Origin: Alphaproteobacteria bacterium
GTDB taxonomy: Bacteria; Pseudomonadota; Alphaproteobacteria; Sphingomonadales; Sphingomonadaceae
DNA: 11,977 nt
Direction of reading: 5' to 3'
Assembly (NCBI GenBank): GCA_028869975.1
Contig: JAGWQR010000187.1
Coordinates: 1-11,977 of the forward strand
The position numbers and the translations under genes are program-made. The notes under the pieces were generated by a model. The model saw only the letters and a program-made list of their open reading frames with translations, ran no database searches and was not told the DNA's origin. Shown in pieces: positions 1 through 6,479 of the stretch (positions are counted from its first letter, which is position 1; every line of letters begins with the position of its first letter).

Positions 1-319
1 CAAGACCTTCGCCCCCTCACCCGGCACGATCAGCTACTATCATCCCCCTGGCGGGATGCATGTGCGCACCGATTCCGGCCTTTATACCGGCTATAAAATT
101 CCGCCCTATTATGACAGCATGATCGCCAAGCTGATCGTCTACGGCCGCACCCGCGAAAGCTGCATGATGCGGATGCGCCGCGCGCTTGAGGAATTCGTCA
201 TTACGGGAGTCAAAACCACCATCCCGTTGCATCAGGAGTTGCTCGCCGCGCCCGATGTGATCGATGGCAATTACAGCATAAAATGGCTGGAGGAATGGCT
301 GGCGCGAGAGGGGCCGTGA
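1..319 (+). CDS. accC: Biotin carboxylase, acetyl-CoA carboxylase subunit (C-terminal part, truncated by window edge)
   Basis: The reading frame is open from base 2 and ends with TGA at 317-319, so only about the last 105 residues are present. They match the C-terminal lobe of biotin carboxylase: the SPGTISYYHPPGG and HVRTDSGLYTGY stretches, then YKIPPYYDSMIAKLIVYG, then the closing ALEEF.I.GVKTTIPLH and YSIKWLEEWL segments. The enzyme carboxylates the biotin carried on AccB using ATP and bicarbonate, which is the first half-reaction of cytosolic malonyl-CoA synthesis. accB would be expected just upstream, outside the window. The stop codon overlaps the next gene's start as TGATG, so this gene and the aquaporin are probably co-transcribed and translationally coupled. 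Other biotin-dependent carboxylases share this fold. The short C-terminus that ends without a biotinyl domain favours a stand-alone AccC. Confidence 0.93.
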   Translation, partial: KTFAPSPGTISYYHPPGGMHVRTDSGLYTGYKIPPYYDSMIAKLIVYGRTRESCMMRMRRALEEFVITGVKTTIPLHQELLAAPDVIDGNYSIKWLEEWLAREGP

Positions 320-957
320 TGCTCCGTCCACTCCTTGCCGAAGCTCTCGGCACACTCATTCTGGTCGCCACCGTTGTTGGTTCGGGAATTATGGCGCAGC
401 ACATGGCGGCGGGCAATGACGCCGTGGCGCTGCTCGGCAATACTCTGGCGACCGCCGCCACGCTTTATGTGCTGATCAGCATCCTCGGGCCGATTTCCGG
501 TGCGCATTTCAACCCGGTCGTAACATTGCTGCTGGGCAAACGTGCTGACAAACTTGCCTATATTGTTGTGCAGTTCATTGGCGCAGTGGGCGGCACTTTG
601 CTTGCTCATGCCATGTTCGCTGTGCCGCTCATTCAGGCGGGGAGCCATATTCGCACCGGGCCTGCTCTCTGGCTGGGTGAGGTGGTGGCCACTTTCGGCC
701 TGATCCTCACGATCATGCTGGGCGCACGCTATCGCTTGGCCCAAGTGCAACTGCTCGTCGCGGCCTGGATCACGGCGGGCTACTGGTTCACCTCCTCAAC
801 CAGCTTTGCCAACCCGGCGGTGACGCTGGCGCGCGCGCTGACGAACAGCTTCTCGGGCATCCGCATGATCGATGTGCCTGGTTTTATCATTGCGCAATAT
901 ATTGGAGGCGGGCTCGGGTTTCTGGTATCGCGGGTTTTGCTGAAGGACGATCAATGA
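319..957 (+). CDS. aqpS: MIP/aquaporin family channel, arsenic-type (AqpS-like)
   Basis: This is an integral inner-membrane channel of 212 residues, slightly short for the aquaporin family, and hydrophobic throughout with about six membrane segments. The two pore half-helices carry HFNPV (NPV at residues 65-67 in place of NPA) and FANPA (165-167). The residue after the second NPA is Val, whereas water and glycerol channels such as AqpZ and GlpF have the selectivity-filter Arg (NPAR). The widened, uncharged filter and the next gene, arsC, fit the AqpS group, which conducts arsenite in Sinorhizobium meliloti. Arsenite as the substrate is inference from that context. I chose the ATG at 319, which overlaps the accC stop, because GAGAGGGG at 306-313 sits 5 bases upstream. 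A longer in-frame start at 283 lies inside accC. The end overlaps arsC as ATGA. Confidence 0.87.
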   Translation: MLRPLLAEALGTLILVATVVGSGIMAQHMAAGNDAVALLGNTLATAATLYVLISILGPISGAHFNPVVTLLLGKRADKLAYIVVQFIGAVGGTLLAHAMFAVPLIQAGSHIRTGPALWLGEVVATFGLILTIMLGARYRLAQVQLLVAAWITAGYWFTSSTSFANPAVTLARALTNSFSGIRMIDVPGFIIAQYIGGGLGFLVSRVLLKDDQ

Positions 958-1331
958 AAGCCACCATCTATCATAACACTGCCTGCGGCACCTCGCGCAA
1001 GACGTTGGCGATCTTGCAGGAAACGCCTGAAATAAGTCTGACGGTTATCGAATATCTCAAGACCCCGCCCTCGCGTGACGAACTGGCGCGGCTTTATGCG
1101 CGCGCAGGGATGACGCCGCGTGCAGGGCTGCGCACCCACAACTCCCCTGCTGAGGAACTGTGCGCCGAATTCAATTTGCTCGACCCCGCAACGACCGATG
1201 ACGCCATCCTTGATGCGATGACGGCGCACCCGGCGCTGATCGAACGGCCATTGGTTGAAACCGACAAAGGCGTTCGCCTGTGCCGCCCAAGTCAAAAAGT
1301 TCTGGAGATTTTGGAGGGCGGCGCACCGTAA
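954..1331 (+). CDS. arsC: Arsenate reductase, glutaredoxin-dependent (ArsC)
   Basis: This 125-residue cytosolic protein aligns from end to end with the E. coli plasmid R773 ArsC family. It has the IYHNTACGTSRKTL active-site loop with catalytic Cys11, the YLKTPPSRDEL motif at about 34-44, and the arginines of the active site: Arg60 in RAGLR, Arg98 in IERPLV and Arg111 in RLCRPS. It reduces arsenate to arsenite with glutathione and glutaredoxin. Related ArsC-like proteins (Spx/YffB types) lack this full set of arginines, so true arsenate reductase is the better call. It starts at an ATG overlapping the aquaporin stop (ATGA), with AAGGA at 943-947, 6 bases upstream. No arsR repressor or ArsB/Acr3 efflux pump is visible here, so the aquaporin may be the arsenite exit. 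The GC-rich hairpin at 1316-1346 spans the stop codon. Confidence 0.92.
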   Translation: MKATIYHNTACGTSRKTLAILQETPEISLTVIEYLKTPPSRDELARLYARAGMTPRAGLRTHNSPAEELCAEFNLLDPATTDDAILDAMTAHPALIERPLVETDKGVRLCRPSQKVLEILEGGAP

Positions 1332-1346
1332 TTCAGCGCGCCGCTC
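1316..1346. terminator. GC-rich hairpin between convergent arsC and cold-shock gene (terminator-like)
   Basis: The arms at 1316-1324 and 1338-1346 can form a 9-bp stem. It contains 7 perfect GC pairs (1318-1324 with 1338-1344), one G-U pair and one further G-C pair, around a 13-base loop that holds the arsC stop. It lies across the 20-base gap between two convergent genes, which is where a bidirectional transcription end would be expected. There is no T-run on either strand, so it is not a classical intrinsic terminator. It may only help to end or stabilise transcripts. Confidence 0.4.
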
Positions 1347-1351
1347 CTGGT

Positions 1352-2089
1352 TCAGTCCGCCGACGACAGGTTGACTGCCGCATATTTGCCGCGACCATCA
1401 ACTTCGATGTCGAACTTGTATTTTTCGCCTTCGTTGATGGTTTTCATGCCCGCGCGTTCAACGGCGGAAATATGCACGAATGCATCGGGCTGACCATCAT
1501 CGCGTGAAATGAAGCCGAAGCCCTTCATGGCATTGAAGAACTTAACAGTTCCGGTTGCGGATTCGCCAGTCAGTGAACGCGAACCGCCGCCGCGTTCAGG
1601 GCGTGGCCCGCGATTATCGCGATCAAACCGACCGCCTTCGCGCGTGCCTCCCTCCCGTGGTGGACGTGGCGCACGATCCTGCACCGGCATCGGTTCGCCA
1701 TCAATCACCAGATCGGTTGCGGAAATACGTCCATTGCGGTCAACCAAAGTGAACTGCAAAGGCTGACCTTCGGCGAGGCCGCTCAACCCAAGAGCTTCAA
1801 CGGCGGAAATGTGCACAAAAACATCTTCTCCGCCGTCTTCGCGGGTGACAAAACCGAATCCTTTCTGAGCGTTGAAGAATTTAACGACACCATTGCCCTG
1901 CCCGACAATCTGCGGTGGCATCGATGGTCGCCCTGCCCCGCCCCTGAAGCCACCGCCGCGATCATTTCCACCAGCCGGTGCTCCAAAAGGCGCACCCGTG
2001 GCCGGGAAAAAATCATCTTCGCCGAATCCATCCCGTTTATCTCTGCCGCGCCCCCCGCGCTCTCCGCGCCGCCCACGATCATAACCCAT
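1352..2089 (-). CDS. Double cold-shock-domain RNA-binding protein
   Basis: The 245-residue protein has two cold-shock domains, at about 66-129 and 178-242. Each shows VKFFNA, RNP1 (KGFGFV 76-81; KGFGFI 189-194) and RNP2 (VFVHI 90-94; AFVHI 203-207). The first 55 residues are Arg/Gly-rich with RGG-like steps, and the linker at 135-175 is Arg/Pro/Gly-rich, so both are likely disordered and nucleic-acid-binding. Single-domain CspA proteins are about 70 residues. The tandem form is typical of alphaproteobacteria, and the MGYDRGRRG opening looks like that of sphingomonad homologues, which supports the ATG at 2089. An internal Met at residue 57 would give a version without the RGG tail. Expected roles are RNA chaperoning and translation control, and cold induction cannot be inferred from sequence. 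No strong ribosome-binding site is visible upstream. It is divergent from ribonuclease D and convergent with arsC. Confidence 0.9.
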   Translation of the reverse strand: MGYDRGRRGERGGRGRDKRDGFGEDDFFPATGAPFGAPAGGNDRGGGFRGGAGRPSMPPQIVGQGNGVVKFFNAQKGFGFVTREDGGEDVFVHISAVEALGLSGLAEGQPLQFTLVDRNGRISATDLVIDGEPMPVQDRAPRPPREGGTREGGRFDRDNRGPRPERGGGSRSLTGESATGTVKFFNAMKGFGFISRDDGQPDAFVHISAVERAGMKTINEGEKYKFDIEVDGRGKYAAVNLSSAD

Positions 2090-2174
2090 AATTCATCAAA
2101 CTTTCATATCAAAACAGATGCGTCCGCCCAAAAAACAATCGCGCCCTGACGCACACGCGCGTCCATTTCTGCAG

Positions 2175-2202
2175 ATAATTCCTGCATTATCGCAAGCATA
2201 AT
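2175..2202. repeat. Alternating AT-rich inverted repeats, possible operator
   Basis: Three 5-base boxes alternate in orientation: ATAAT at 2175-2179, ATTAT at 2186-2190 and ATAAT at 2198-2202, with spacers of 6 and 7 bases. Adjacent boxes form inverted repeats whose centres are about one DNA turn apart, as might suit a dimeric regulator. The boxes are short and AT-rich, so chance occurrence is quite possible. Confidence 0.25.
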
Positions 2203-2251
2203 CTATTTTTGTATCTTCTGCGAGCAAATTATTTATGCCAGGTTTATCTTT

Positions 2252-2308
2252 TTTTGAGCGGCCTGACTTCAGCTTGCCATGGGCCCGATGGCCTGATAAC
2301 GCTCAAAA
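2252..2308 (+). promoter_or_regulatory. Nested inverted repeat in the leader of the ribonuclease D gene
   Basis: TTTTGAGCG at 2252-2260 is perfectly complementary to CGCTCAAAA at 2300-2308, giving a 9-bp outer stem around 39 bases. Inside it, GCCAT at 2276-2280 pairs with ATGGC at 2288-2292 around a 7-base loop. The structure ends two bases before AAGGA (2311-2315), the likely ribosome-binding site of the gene at 2328. It does not resemble an intrinsic terminator, because no T-run follows on either strand. A translational control element in the 5' leader is possible, but I recognise no known riboswitch class. Confidence 0.4.
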
Positions 2309-2310
2309 TG

Positions 2311-2315
2311 AAGGA
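2311..2315 (+). promoter_or_regulatory. Ribosome-binding site deciding the ribonuclease D start
   Basis: AAGGA lies 12 bases before the ATG at 2328. The spacing is rather long, but this is the only purine-rich match nearby, and the protein from 2328 opens in the way the family does (FHEEDIP). Confidence 0.5.
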
Positions 2316-2327
2316 CAAATTACCCCA

Positions 2328-2945
2328 ATGGCTATATTTTTTCACGAAGAGGACATCCCTGCCGGGGCCGTCTCAGGCTCCGTCGTCGCTATCGATACTG
2401 AAACGATGGGACTCCAGCCCGGGCGGGATCGGCTTTGTCTGGTACAGATTGCTGATGGGGGTGGTGACGAGCATCTCGTCAGATTCGGAGCCGGGAGTGA
2501 TTATGAGGCACCCAATCTCAAGGCTCTGCTCGCAGACAGTGCGGTGCTGAAACTCTATCATTTTGCGCGTTTTGATCTTGCTGCCATCAATGCCTATCTG
2601 CATGTTGTTGCGGCACCGGTCTATTGCACGAAGATTGCATCGCGCCTGGTTCGCACATACACGGACCGTCATGGCCTGAAGGATCTGGTGCGCGAAATTA
2701 TCGGCGTAGAAATATCAAAGCAGCAACAATCATCAGATTGGGGTGGCGCTGTCATCAGTGACGCGCAACGCGAATATGCCGCGAGCGATGTGCGCTACCT
2801 CCATCGCTTGCGCGAAGCGCTGGATGTGCGCCTGATGCGGGAAAAGCGAACGGATCTGGCCCAGGCCTGTTTTAACTTTCTGCCTGTACGTGCCCGGCTT
2901 GATCTTGCCGGTTGGGCTGAGCAGGACATTTTTGCGCATATCTGA
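2328..2945 (+). CDS. Ribonuclease D-type 3'-5' exonuclease, short form
   Basis: This 205-residue protein is a DEDDy-family 3'-5' exonuclease. The metal-binding and catalytic residues are visible: Asp23 and Glu25 in AIDTETMG (ExoI), Asp83 in HFARFDLAAI (ExoII), and Tyr150 and Asp154 in YAASDVRYL (ExoIII). The APVYCTKIASRLVRTYTDRHGLKDL stretch before ExoIII is typical of ribonuclease D. E. coli RNase D is about 375 residues with two HRDC domains. This one ends after the nuclease domain, as is usual for the alphaproteobacterial short form. Its expected role is trimming 3' ends of tRNA and other small RNAs in the cytosol. The ATG at 2328 was preferred over 2235 for family-like length and the AAGGA upstream. 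lptC begins one base after the stop, so the two probably share a transcript. Confidence 0.9.
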   Translation: MAIFFHEEDIPAGAVSGSVVAIDTETMGLQPGRDRLCLVQIADGGGDEHLVRFGAGSDYEAPNLKALLADSAVLKLYHFARFDLAAINAYLHVVAAPVYCTKIASRLVRTYTDRHGLKDLVREIIGVEISKQQQSSDWGGAVISDAQREYAASDVRYLHRLREALDVRLMREKRTDLAQACFNFLPVRARLDLAGWAEQDIFAHI

Positions 2946-2946
2946 C

Positions 2947-3600
2947 ATGCCAATCGCGATGTCACAGTCGATCATGCCAACGGATCGCAGTTGGGCAAAG
3001 GCGGGCAGTCGGCATGATCTTGTCATTCGGCGGGCAAAAAAGCTTTTTCCGGCGCTATCGGGTGCTCTCGCTGCCGCAATGATTGCGGTGCCGCTGTTTC
3101 GGGGACAGGAAATGAGCTTCATACTGTCGAAGGATGAAGTGAATGTAGCCAAGCAGCGGCTGCGGATTACGGATGCTGTCTATCGGGGGCGTGATGAATA
3201 TGGCCGCCCATTCTCCCTGACAGCGGGTTCGGCAATTCAGACGACTTCAAAAGATCCTTATGTGCGACTCACAAATCTTAACGCGGCAATCATCCTCACC
3301 GAAGGGCCCGCCTCGGTTCATGCAGGTGCTGGACGGTATGACATTGCAAGTGAGTCGATCCTGTTTGACGGCCCGATCAAACTGAATACTGCGGACGGTT
3401 ACCACATGACGGCCAATCATGTCGCGCTGGATTTGCAGACAAGGCAGTTACTCAGCTCCAGCGCGGTCTCCGGCCATATGCCGCTCGGCGACTTTTCCGC
3501 CGATCATCTGCGTGCAGACGTACAGGCACATACAGTTGCGCTCGATGGAAGAGTGCACTTGCACATTCTGCAAAGCCCGGCCAAGAACTATAAGCTATGA
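2947..3600 (+). CDS. lptC: LPS export ABC transporter periplasmic protein LptC
   Basis: The 217-residue protein has a basic N-terminus, one hydrophobic anchor (about residues 34-50) and a periplasmic beta-rich domain, the LptC/DUF1239 layout. The repeated beta-strand pattern around VYRGRDEYGRPFSLTAGSA and ILFDGPIKLNTADGY is characteristic of the beta-jellyroll fold. LptC takes lipopolysaccharide from the LptBFG complex and passes it to LptA. Sequence identity in this family is low, so the call also rests on position directly before lptA and lptB. The start is uncertain: ATG at 2947 follows the ribonuclease D stop by one base, ATG at 2959 is also possible, and neither has a strong ribosome-binding site. 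An in-frame ATG at 2890 lies inside the previous gene and is unlikely. The stop overlaps the lptA start (ATGA). Confidence 0.87.
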   Translation: MPIAMSQSIMPTDRSWAKAGSRHDLVIRRAKKLFPALSGALAAAMIAVPLFRGQEMSFILSKDEVNVAKQRLRITDAVYRGRDEYGRPFSLTAGSAIQTTSKDPYVRLTNLNAAIILTEGPASVHAGAGRYDIASESILFDGPIKLNTADGYHMTANHVALDLQTRQLLSSSAVSGHMPLGDFSADHLRADVQAHTVALDGRVHLHILQSPAKNYKL

Positions 3601-4127
3601 AACCGAGACTTGCCCTCATCGCACTTTGCATGGCATATGCGCTTAACGCTGCAGTGGGGCAGACAAGCAGTCATGACTCGAACGCGCCCGTTGATATCGA
3701 TGCAGACCATGTTGAGGTGCAGGACAAGGATGGCCGCTTTGTCTGGAGCGGGAATGTGCGGGTAAAACAGGCCGATCTCTTGATGTCCGCACAGCGTCTT
3801 ACCGGAACTTACCATATGCTGAAGGGTAACCCTCAGCTTGATCGGCTCGATGCCCAGGGCGGGGTTGCGTTTACACTTAACGATGACAACGCACATGGTG
3901 ATGTTGCGGTTTACGATCTTAATCGGAAAATCATCACACTGATTGGCGCGGTGACCCTGCGGCAAGGCGGAAACTATCTTCATGCAGGCCGGCTGACTTA
4001 CGATCTTGTCTCACATCATGCCACACTCGATGGGCACGGGCCAGGTATCGGTACGCAGAGTGTCGGCGGGCAGGAGCAACCCGGTCGTGTAACGGGGCAC
4101 TTTACCGTTCCGCAGCGTCAGCAATAA
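3597..4127 (+). CDS. lptA: LPS transport periplasmic protein LptA
   Basis: This 176-residue protein has a cleavable signal peptide (about residues 1-22, ending near NAAVGQ) and the OstA/LptA organic-solvent-tolerance fold. The diagnostic opening PVDIDADHVEVQDKDGRFVWSGNV is followed by repeated strand motifs: VKQADLLMSAQRLTGTY, LDRLDAQGGVAFT, and HAGRLTYDLVSHHATLDG. LptA polymerises into the periplasmic bridge that carries lipopolysaccharide from LptC to LptD/LptE in the outer membrane. The ATG overlaps the lptC stop by four bases with only a weak upstream purine stretch, which points to translational coupling. The length is near the family norm. Confidence 0.93.
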   Translation: MKPRLALIALCMAYALNAAVGQTSSHDSNAPVDIDADHVEVQDKDGRFVWSGNVRVKQADLLMSAQRLTGTYHMLKGNPQLDRLDAQGGVAFTLNDDNAHGDVAVYDLNRKIITLIGAVTLRQGGNYLHAGRLTYDLVSHHATLDGHGPGIGTQSVGGQEQPGRVTGHFTVPQRQQ

Positions 4128-4167
4128 TGAATTGACCCAGATAATGCTGGAGACGGGCGCGCACAAA

Positions 4168-4914
4168 ATGCATTTTCAGGATGAGACTGAGCATCAGGGC
4201 CTGTCCGTCGTCTCCATCGCCAAATCCTACGACAAGCGCGTCGTGCTTTCCGATGTGTCGCTGCATGTCGAATGTGGCGAGGTTTTGGGCCTGCTCGGGC
4301 CCAATGGTGCCGGAAAAACAACAAGTTTTTACTCCATTATGGGCCTTGTGCGGCCCGACACCGGACGTATTGTGCTCGATGGAGAGGATATTACACACCT
4401 GCCCATGTATCGCAGAGCCGTGCTGGGGCTGGGGTATCTTCCACAGGAAACTTCAATCTTTCGGGGAATGACGGTGGCTCAGAATATCGTCTCCGTGCTT
4501 GAAATCAACGAACCGGATCAGGAGGCCCGCGTGCTTCGCCTTGAGGAACTGCTTGAGGAATTCGGCCTCACCCATCTGCGTGATTCAGCGGCAATGGCAC
4601 TTTCCGGCGGTGAACGGCGGCGCTGCGAAATCGCCCGCGCACTTGCCGCGAACCCGAGAATAATGCTGCTTGATGAACCGTTTGCCGGTATTGATCCCAT
4701 TTCGATTGCCGACATCAGAGAGCTGGTGCGTGACCTCAAGCGCCGACAGATTGGAGTTCTTATCACCGATCATAATGTGCGCGAGACACTCGACATTGTT
4801 GACCGTGCATGCATCATCTATGACGGCAAAGTGCTGTTCTCCGGATCGCCGGAAGCGCTGGTTGCGGACCCGAATGTGCGGCGTCTTTACCTTGGGGAAA
4901 GCTTCGAATTATAG
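4168..4914 (+). CDS. lptB: LPS export ABC transporter ATP-binding protein LptB
   Basis: This cytosolic ATPase drives the LptBFGC lipopolysaccharide extractor. From the ATG at 4168 it has 248 residues, against 241 in E. coli. Visible motifs are Walker A GPNGAGKTT (44-52), the Q-loop LPQETSIFR with Gln93, the ABC signature LSGGERRR (145-152), Walker B IMLLDEPFAGIDP (165-177) and the H-loop TDHNVRETL with His202. The SIFR..TV, PFAGIDPISI and C-terminal YLGESFEL segments separate LptB from other ABC ATPases. The start is ambiguous: in-frame TTG at 4132 and ATG at 4144 would add 12 or 8 residues. I favour 4168 because GGAG lies upstream at 4149-4152, although the 15-base spacing is long. The gene follows lptA closely and precedes rpoN by 12 bases. 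The partner membrane proteins LptF and LptG are not here. Confidence 0.95.
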   Translation: MHFQDETEHQGLSVVSIAKSYDKRVVLSDVSLHVECGEVLGLLGPNGAGKTTSFYSIMGLVRPDTGRIVLDGEDITHLPMYRRAVLGLGYLPQETSIFRGMTVAQNIVSVLEINEPDQEARVLRLEELLEEFGLTHLRDSAAMALSGGERRRCEIARALAANPRIMLLDEPFAGIDPISIADIRELVRDLKRRQIGVLITDHNVRETLDIVDRACIIYDGKVLFSGSPEALVADPNVRRLYLGESFEL

Positions 4915-4926
4915 TATCAGCGCATT

Positions 4927-6402
4927 ATGTCGCTCACGCCCCGCTTAGACCTCCGCATTGGCCAGTCGCTGGTCATGACGCCGCAAATGCAGCAGGCCGT
5001 AAAGCTGCTTGCTTTGTCCAATCTTGAAGTCGAAGCCTTTATAGCCGAAGCAGTGGATCGCAATCCGCTCCTCGAAATCGCTTCAGAGGATGAAGGCGAT
5101 ACACCTGATAATGCCGCACCAGACCTGGATAATCGCACCATGGACGCGCCAATCGTTGATACTACCGCAAGCGATGTGGAGCTTGATGTCGATCTTACTG
5201 CAGAGACTTTTCATCATGACAGCGAGGCGGATGGTGGCCCTGATGTTCATGACCATATTTTCGATACCACCCAAATGAAGGGCAGAGAGGGCGAAAGTTT
5301 TGACTATGAACGTGTCGTGGACAGCGGCCTGTCGCTCCACGACCATCTTCTTGCCCAGGCGACTGCAGCGTTTCATGAGCCGGAGCTGAGACTAGCGCAA
5401 ACGCTCATCGATCATATCGACGAAACCGGGTATCTCACCACATCGCTTTCCGATATTGCGGCTGAACTAGGTATCGCGAGAGCCGTGCTGGAGCAAATTC
5501 TCGGCGTCATTCAAACTTTTGATCCGATCGGAATAGGGGCACGCGATCTGGCCGAGTGCCTGGCGTTGCAGGCGCGTGATGCCGATCGTTATGATCCCGC
5601 CATGGCGCGTCTTATCGATAATCTCGATGTGCTGGCCGCCGGGCGCTTGGCACAGCTCAAGCGAATTTGCGGGGTTGATGACGAGGATATGGCGGACATG
5701 ATTGCTGAATTGCGGGGGTATGACCCCAAGCCGGGGATACGCTTTGGCGGTGAAGCTGCCCAGGCCATTACGCCCGATCTTTTTGTCACGCAGACGGCAA
5801 AGGGTTTGTCGGTTGAAATCAACGCTGCCAGCCTACCCCGCGTGCTGATTGACCGTCGTTATTACAGCTTGGTAACATCGAATGGTGCCGATAAAAAAGC
5901 GAAAAGCTGGATTGCGGAGGCGCTTTCGAATGCGAACTGGTTGATCCGCGCGCTAGATCAGCGGCAGCGCACAATTATTCGGGTCGCCACCGAAATCATC
6001 CGGCATCAGGAAGCGTTTTTCACACACGGTGTATCGGCGTTGCGCCCACTCACTCTCAAACAGATTGCCGATGCTGTCGAGATGCATGAATCAACAGTGA
6101 GCCGTGTCACAACAGCCAAGTATCTGAGCTGCACACGCGGCACCTACGAGCTGAAATTCTTCTTCAGCAACGCCGTCGGCAACGCGGATGAAGGGGAATC
6201 CGCGTCTGCCACGGCGATTCGCAGCGCGCTGAAAGCGCTAATTGCAAGCGAAGGTGACGAGATTTTCTCCGACGACCAGTTGGTAGACAAACTGCGAGCG
6301 CAGGGTCTTGATGTCGCCCGCCGCACCATCGCAAAATACCGCGAAGCGATGGGTCTCGGATCATCGGTTCAGCGCCGGCGTGCGCGTGCTATCGGGCGAT
6401 AG
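4927..6402 (+). CDS. rpoN: RNA polymerase sigma-54 factor RpoN
   Basis: The 491-residue protein has all sigma-54 regions. The Gln/Leu-rich region I (1-50, with SLVMTPQMQQAVKLLALSN) receives activator contact. The acidic region II (about 51-130) is rich in Asp/Glu. The core-binding domain follows, with the FDPIGIGARDLAECL motif (198-212). The helix-turn-helix lies at about 374-398 (LTLKQIADAV, HESTVSRVT), and the RpoN box ARRTIAKYRE at 464-473 differs from the common ARRTVAKYRE only by V to I. It directs RNA polymerase to -24/-12 promoters and needs AAA+ activators, none of which is encoded here. The position after lptB is conserved widely in proteobacteria. The usual followers hpf and ptsN are absent: the next gene is a peroxiredoxin 77 bases on. 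Confidence 0.97.
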   Translation: MSLTPRLDLRIGQSLVMTPQMQQAVKLLALSNLEVEAFIAEAVDRNPLLEIASEDEGDTPDNAAPDLDNRTMDAPIVDTTASDVELDVDLTAETFHHDSEADGGPDVHDHIFDTTQMKGREGESFDYERVVDSGLSLHDHLLAQATAAFHEPELRLAQTLIDHIDETGYLTTSLSDIAAELGIARAVLEQILGVIQTFDPIGIGARDLAECLALQARDADRYDPAMARLIDNLDVLAAGRLAQLKRICGVDDEDMADMIAELRGYDPKPGIRFGGEAAQAITPDLFVTQTAKGLSVEINAASLPRVLIDRRYYSLVTSNGADKKAKSWIAEALSNANWLIRALDQRQRTIIRVATEIIRHQEAFFTHGVSALRPLTLKQIADAVEMHESTVSRVTTAKYLSCTRGTYELKFFFSNAVGNADEGESASATAIRSALKALIASEGDEIFSDDQLVDKLRAQGLDVARRTIAKYREAMGLGSSVQRRRARAIGR

Positions 6403-6466
6403 TATTGCTGCTGGCTTTATGATAATATGCTGATTGTCACGGCATCTGGATGTCTGAAGCAGGAAT

Positions 6467-6472
6467 GAGAGG
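6467..6472 (+). promoter_or_regulatory. Ribosome-binding site deciding the peroxiredoxin start
   Basis: GAGAGG lies 7 bases before the ATG at 6480, the ideal spacing. The in-frame ATGs at 6450 and 6465 lack such a site, so 6480 is the better start. Confidence 0.6.
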
Positions 6473-6479
6473 CTCGGCT

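Larger units (their letters stand above)
2090..2327. other. Divergent intergenic region between cold-shock gene and ribonuclease D
   Basis: These 238 bases hold no convincing gene and should contain promoters in both directions. The middle (about 2170-2250) is much richer in A+T than the flanking genes and includes runs of A and T. I could not fix a -35/-10 pair with confidence for either gene. Two structured elements are described separately: AT-rich inverted repeats at 2175-2202 and a nested inverted repeat at 2252-2308. An ATG at 2235 is in frame with ribonuclease D, but the protein made from it would have 31 extra residues unlike the family. Confidence 0.7.

Noticed and set aside
271..750. 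Open frame of 159 codons on the minus strand
   Set aside because: It is antisense to accC and the aquaporin, whose motifs are clear, and its His/Asn/Gln-rich translation has no domain features.
2218..2240. Possible sigma-54 promoter on the minus strand upstream of the cold-shock gene (TGGC and TTTGCT blocks)
   Set aside because: The gap between GG and GC is 12 bases, while sigma-54 promoters need 10, and the TGGCAC context is incomplete.
2235..2327. N-terminal extension of ribonuclease D from ATG at 2235
   Set aside because: The extra 31 residues do not resemble the family, they overlap the leader inverted repeat, and a better-placed start with AAGGA exists at 2328.
2890..2946. Longer LptC beginning at ATG 2890
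   Set aside because: It would overlap the end of ribonuclease D by over 50 bases and add residues before the normal basic start and membrane anchor.
6411..6430. Possible sigma-54 promoter (TGGC and ATGC blocks) before the peroxiredoxin gene
   Set aside because: The GG-to-GC spacing is 14 bases, too long for a -24/-12 promoter.
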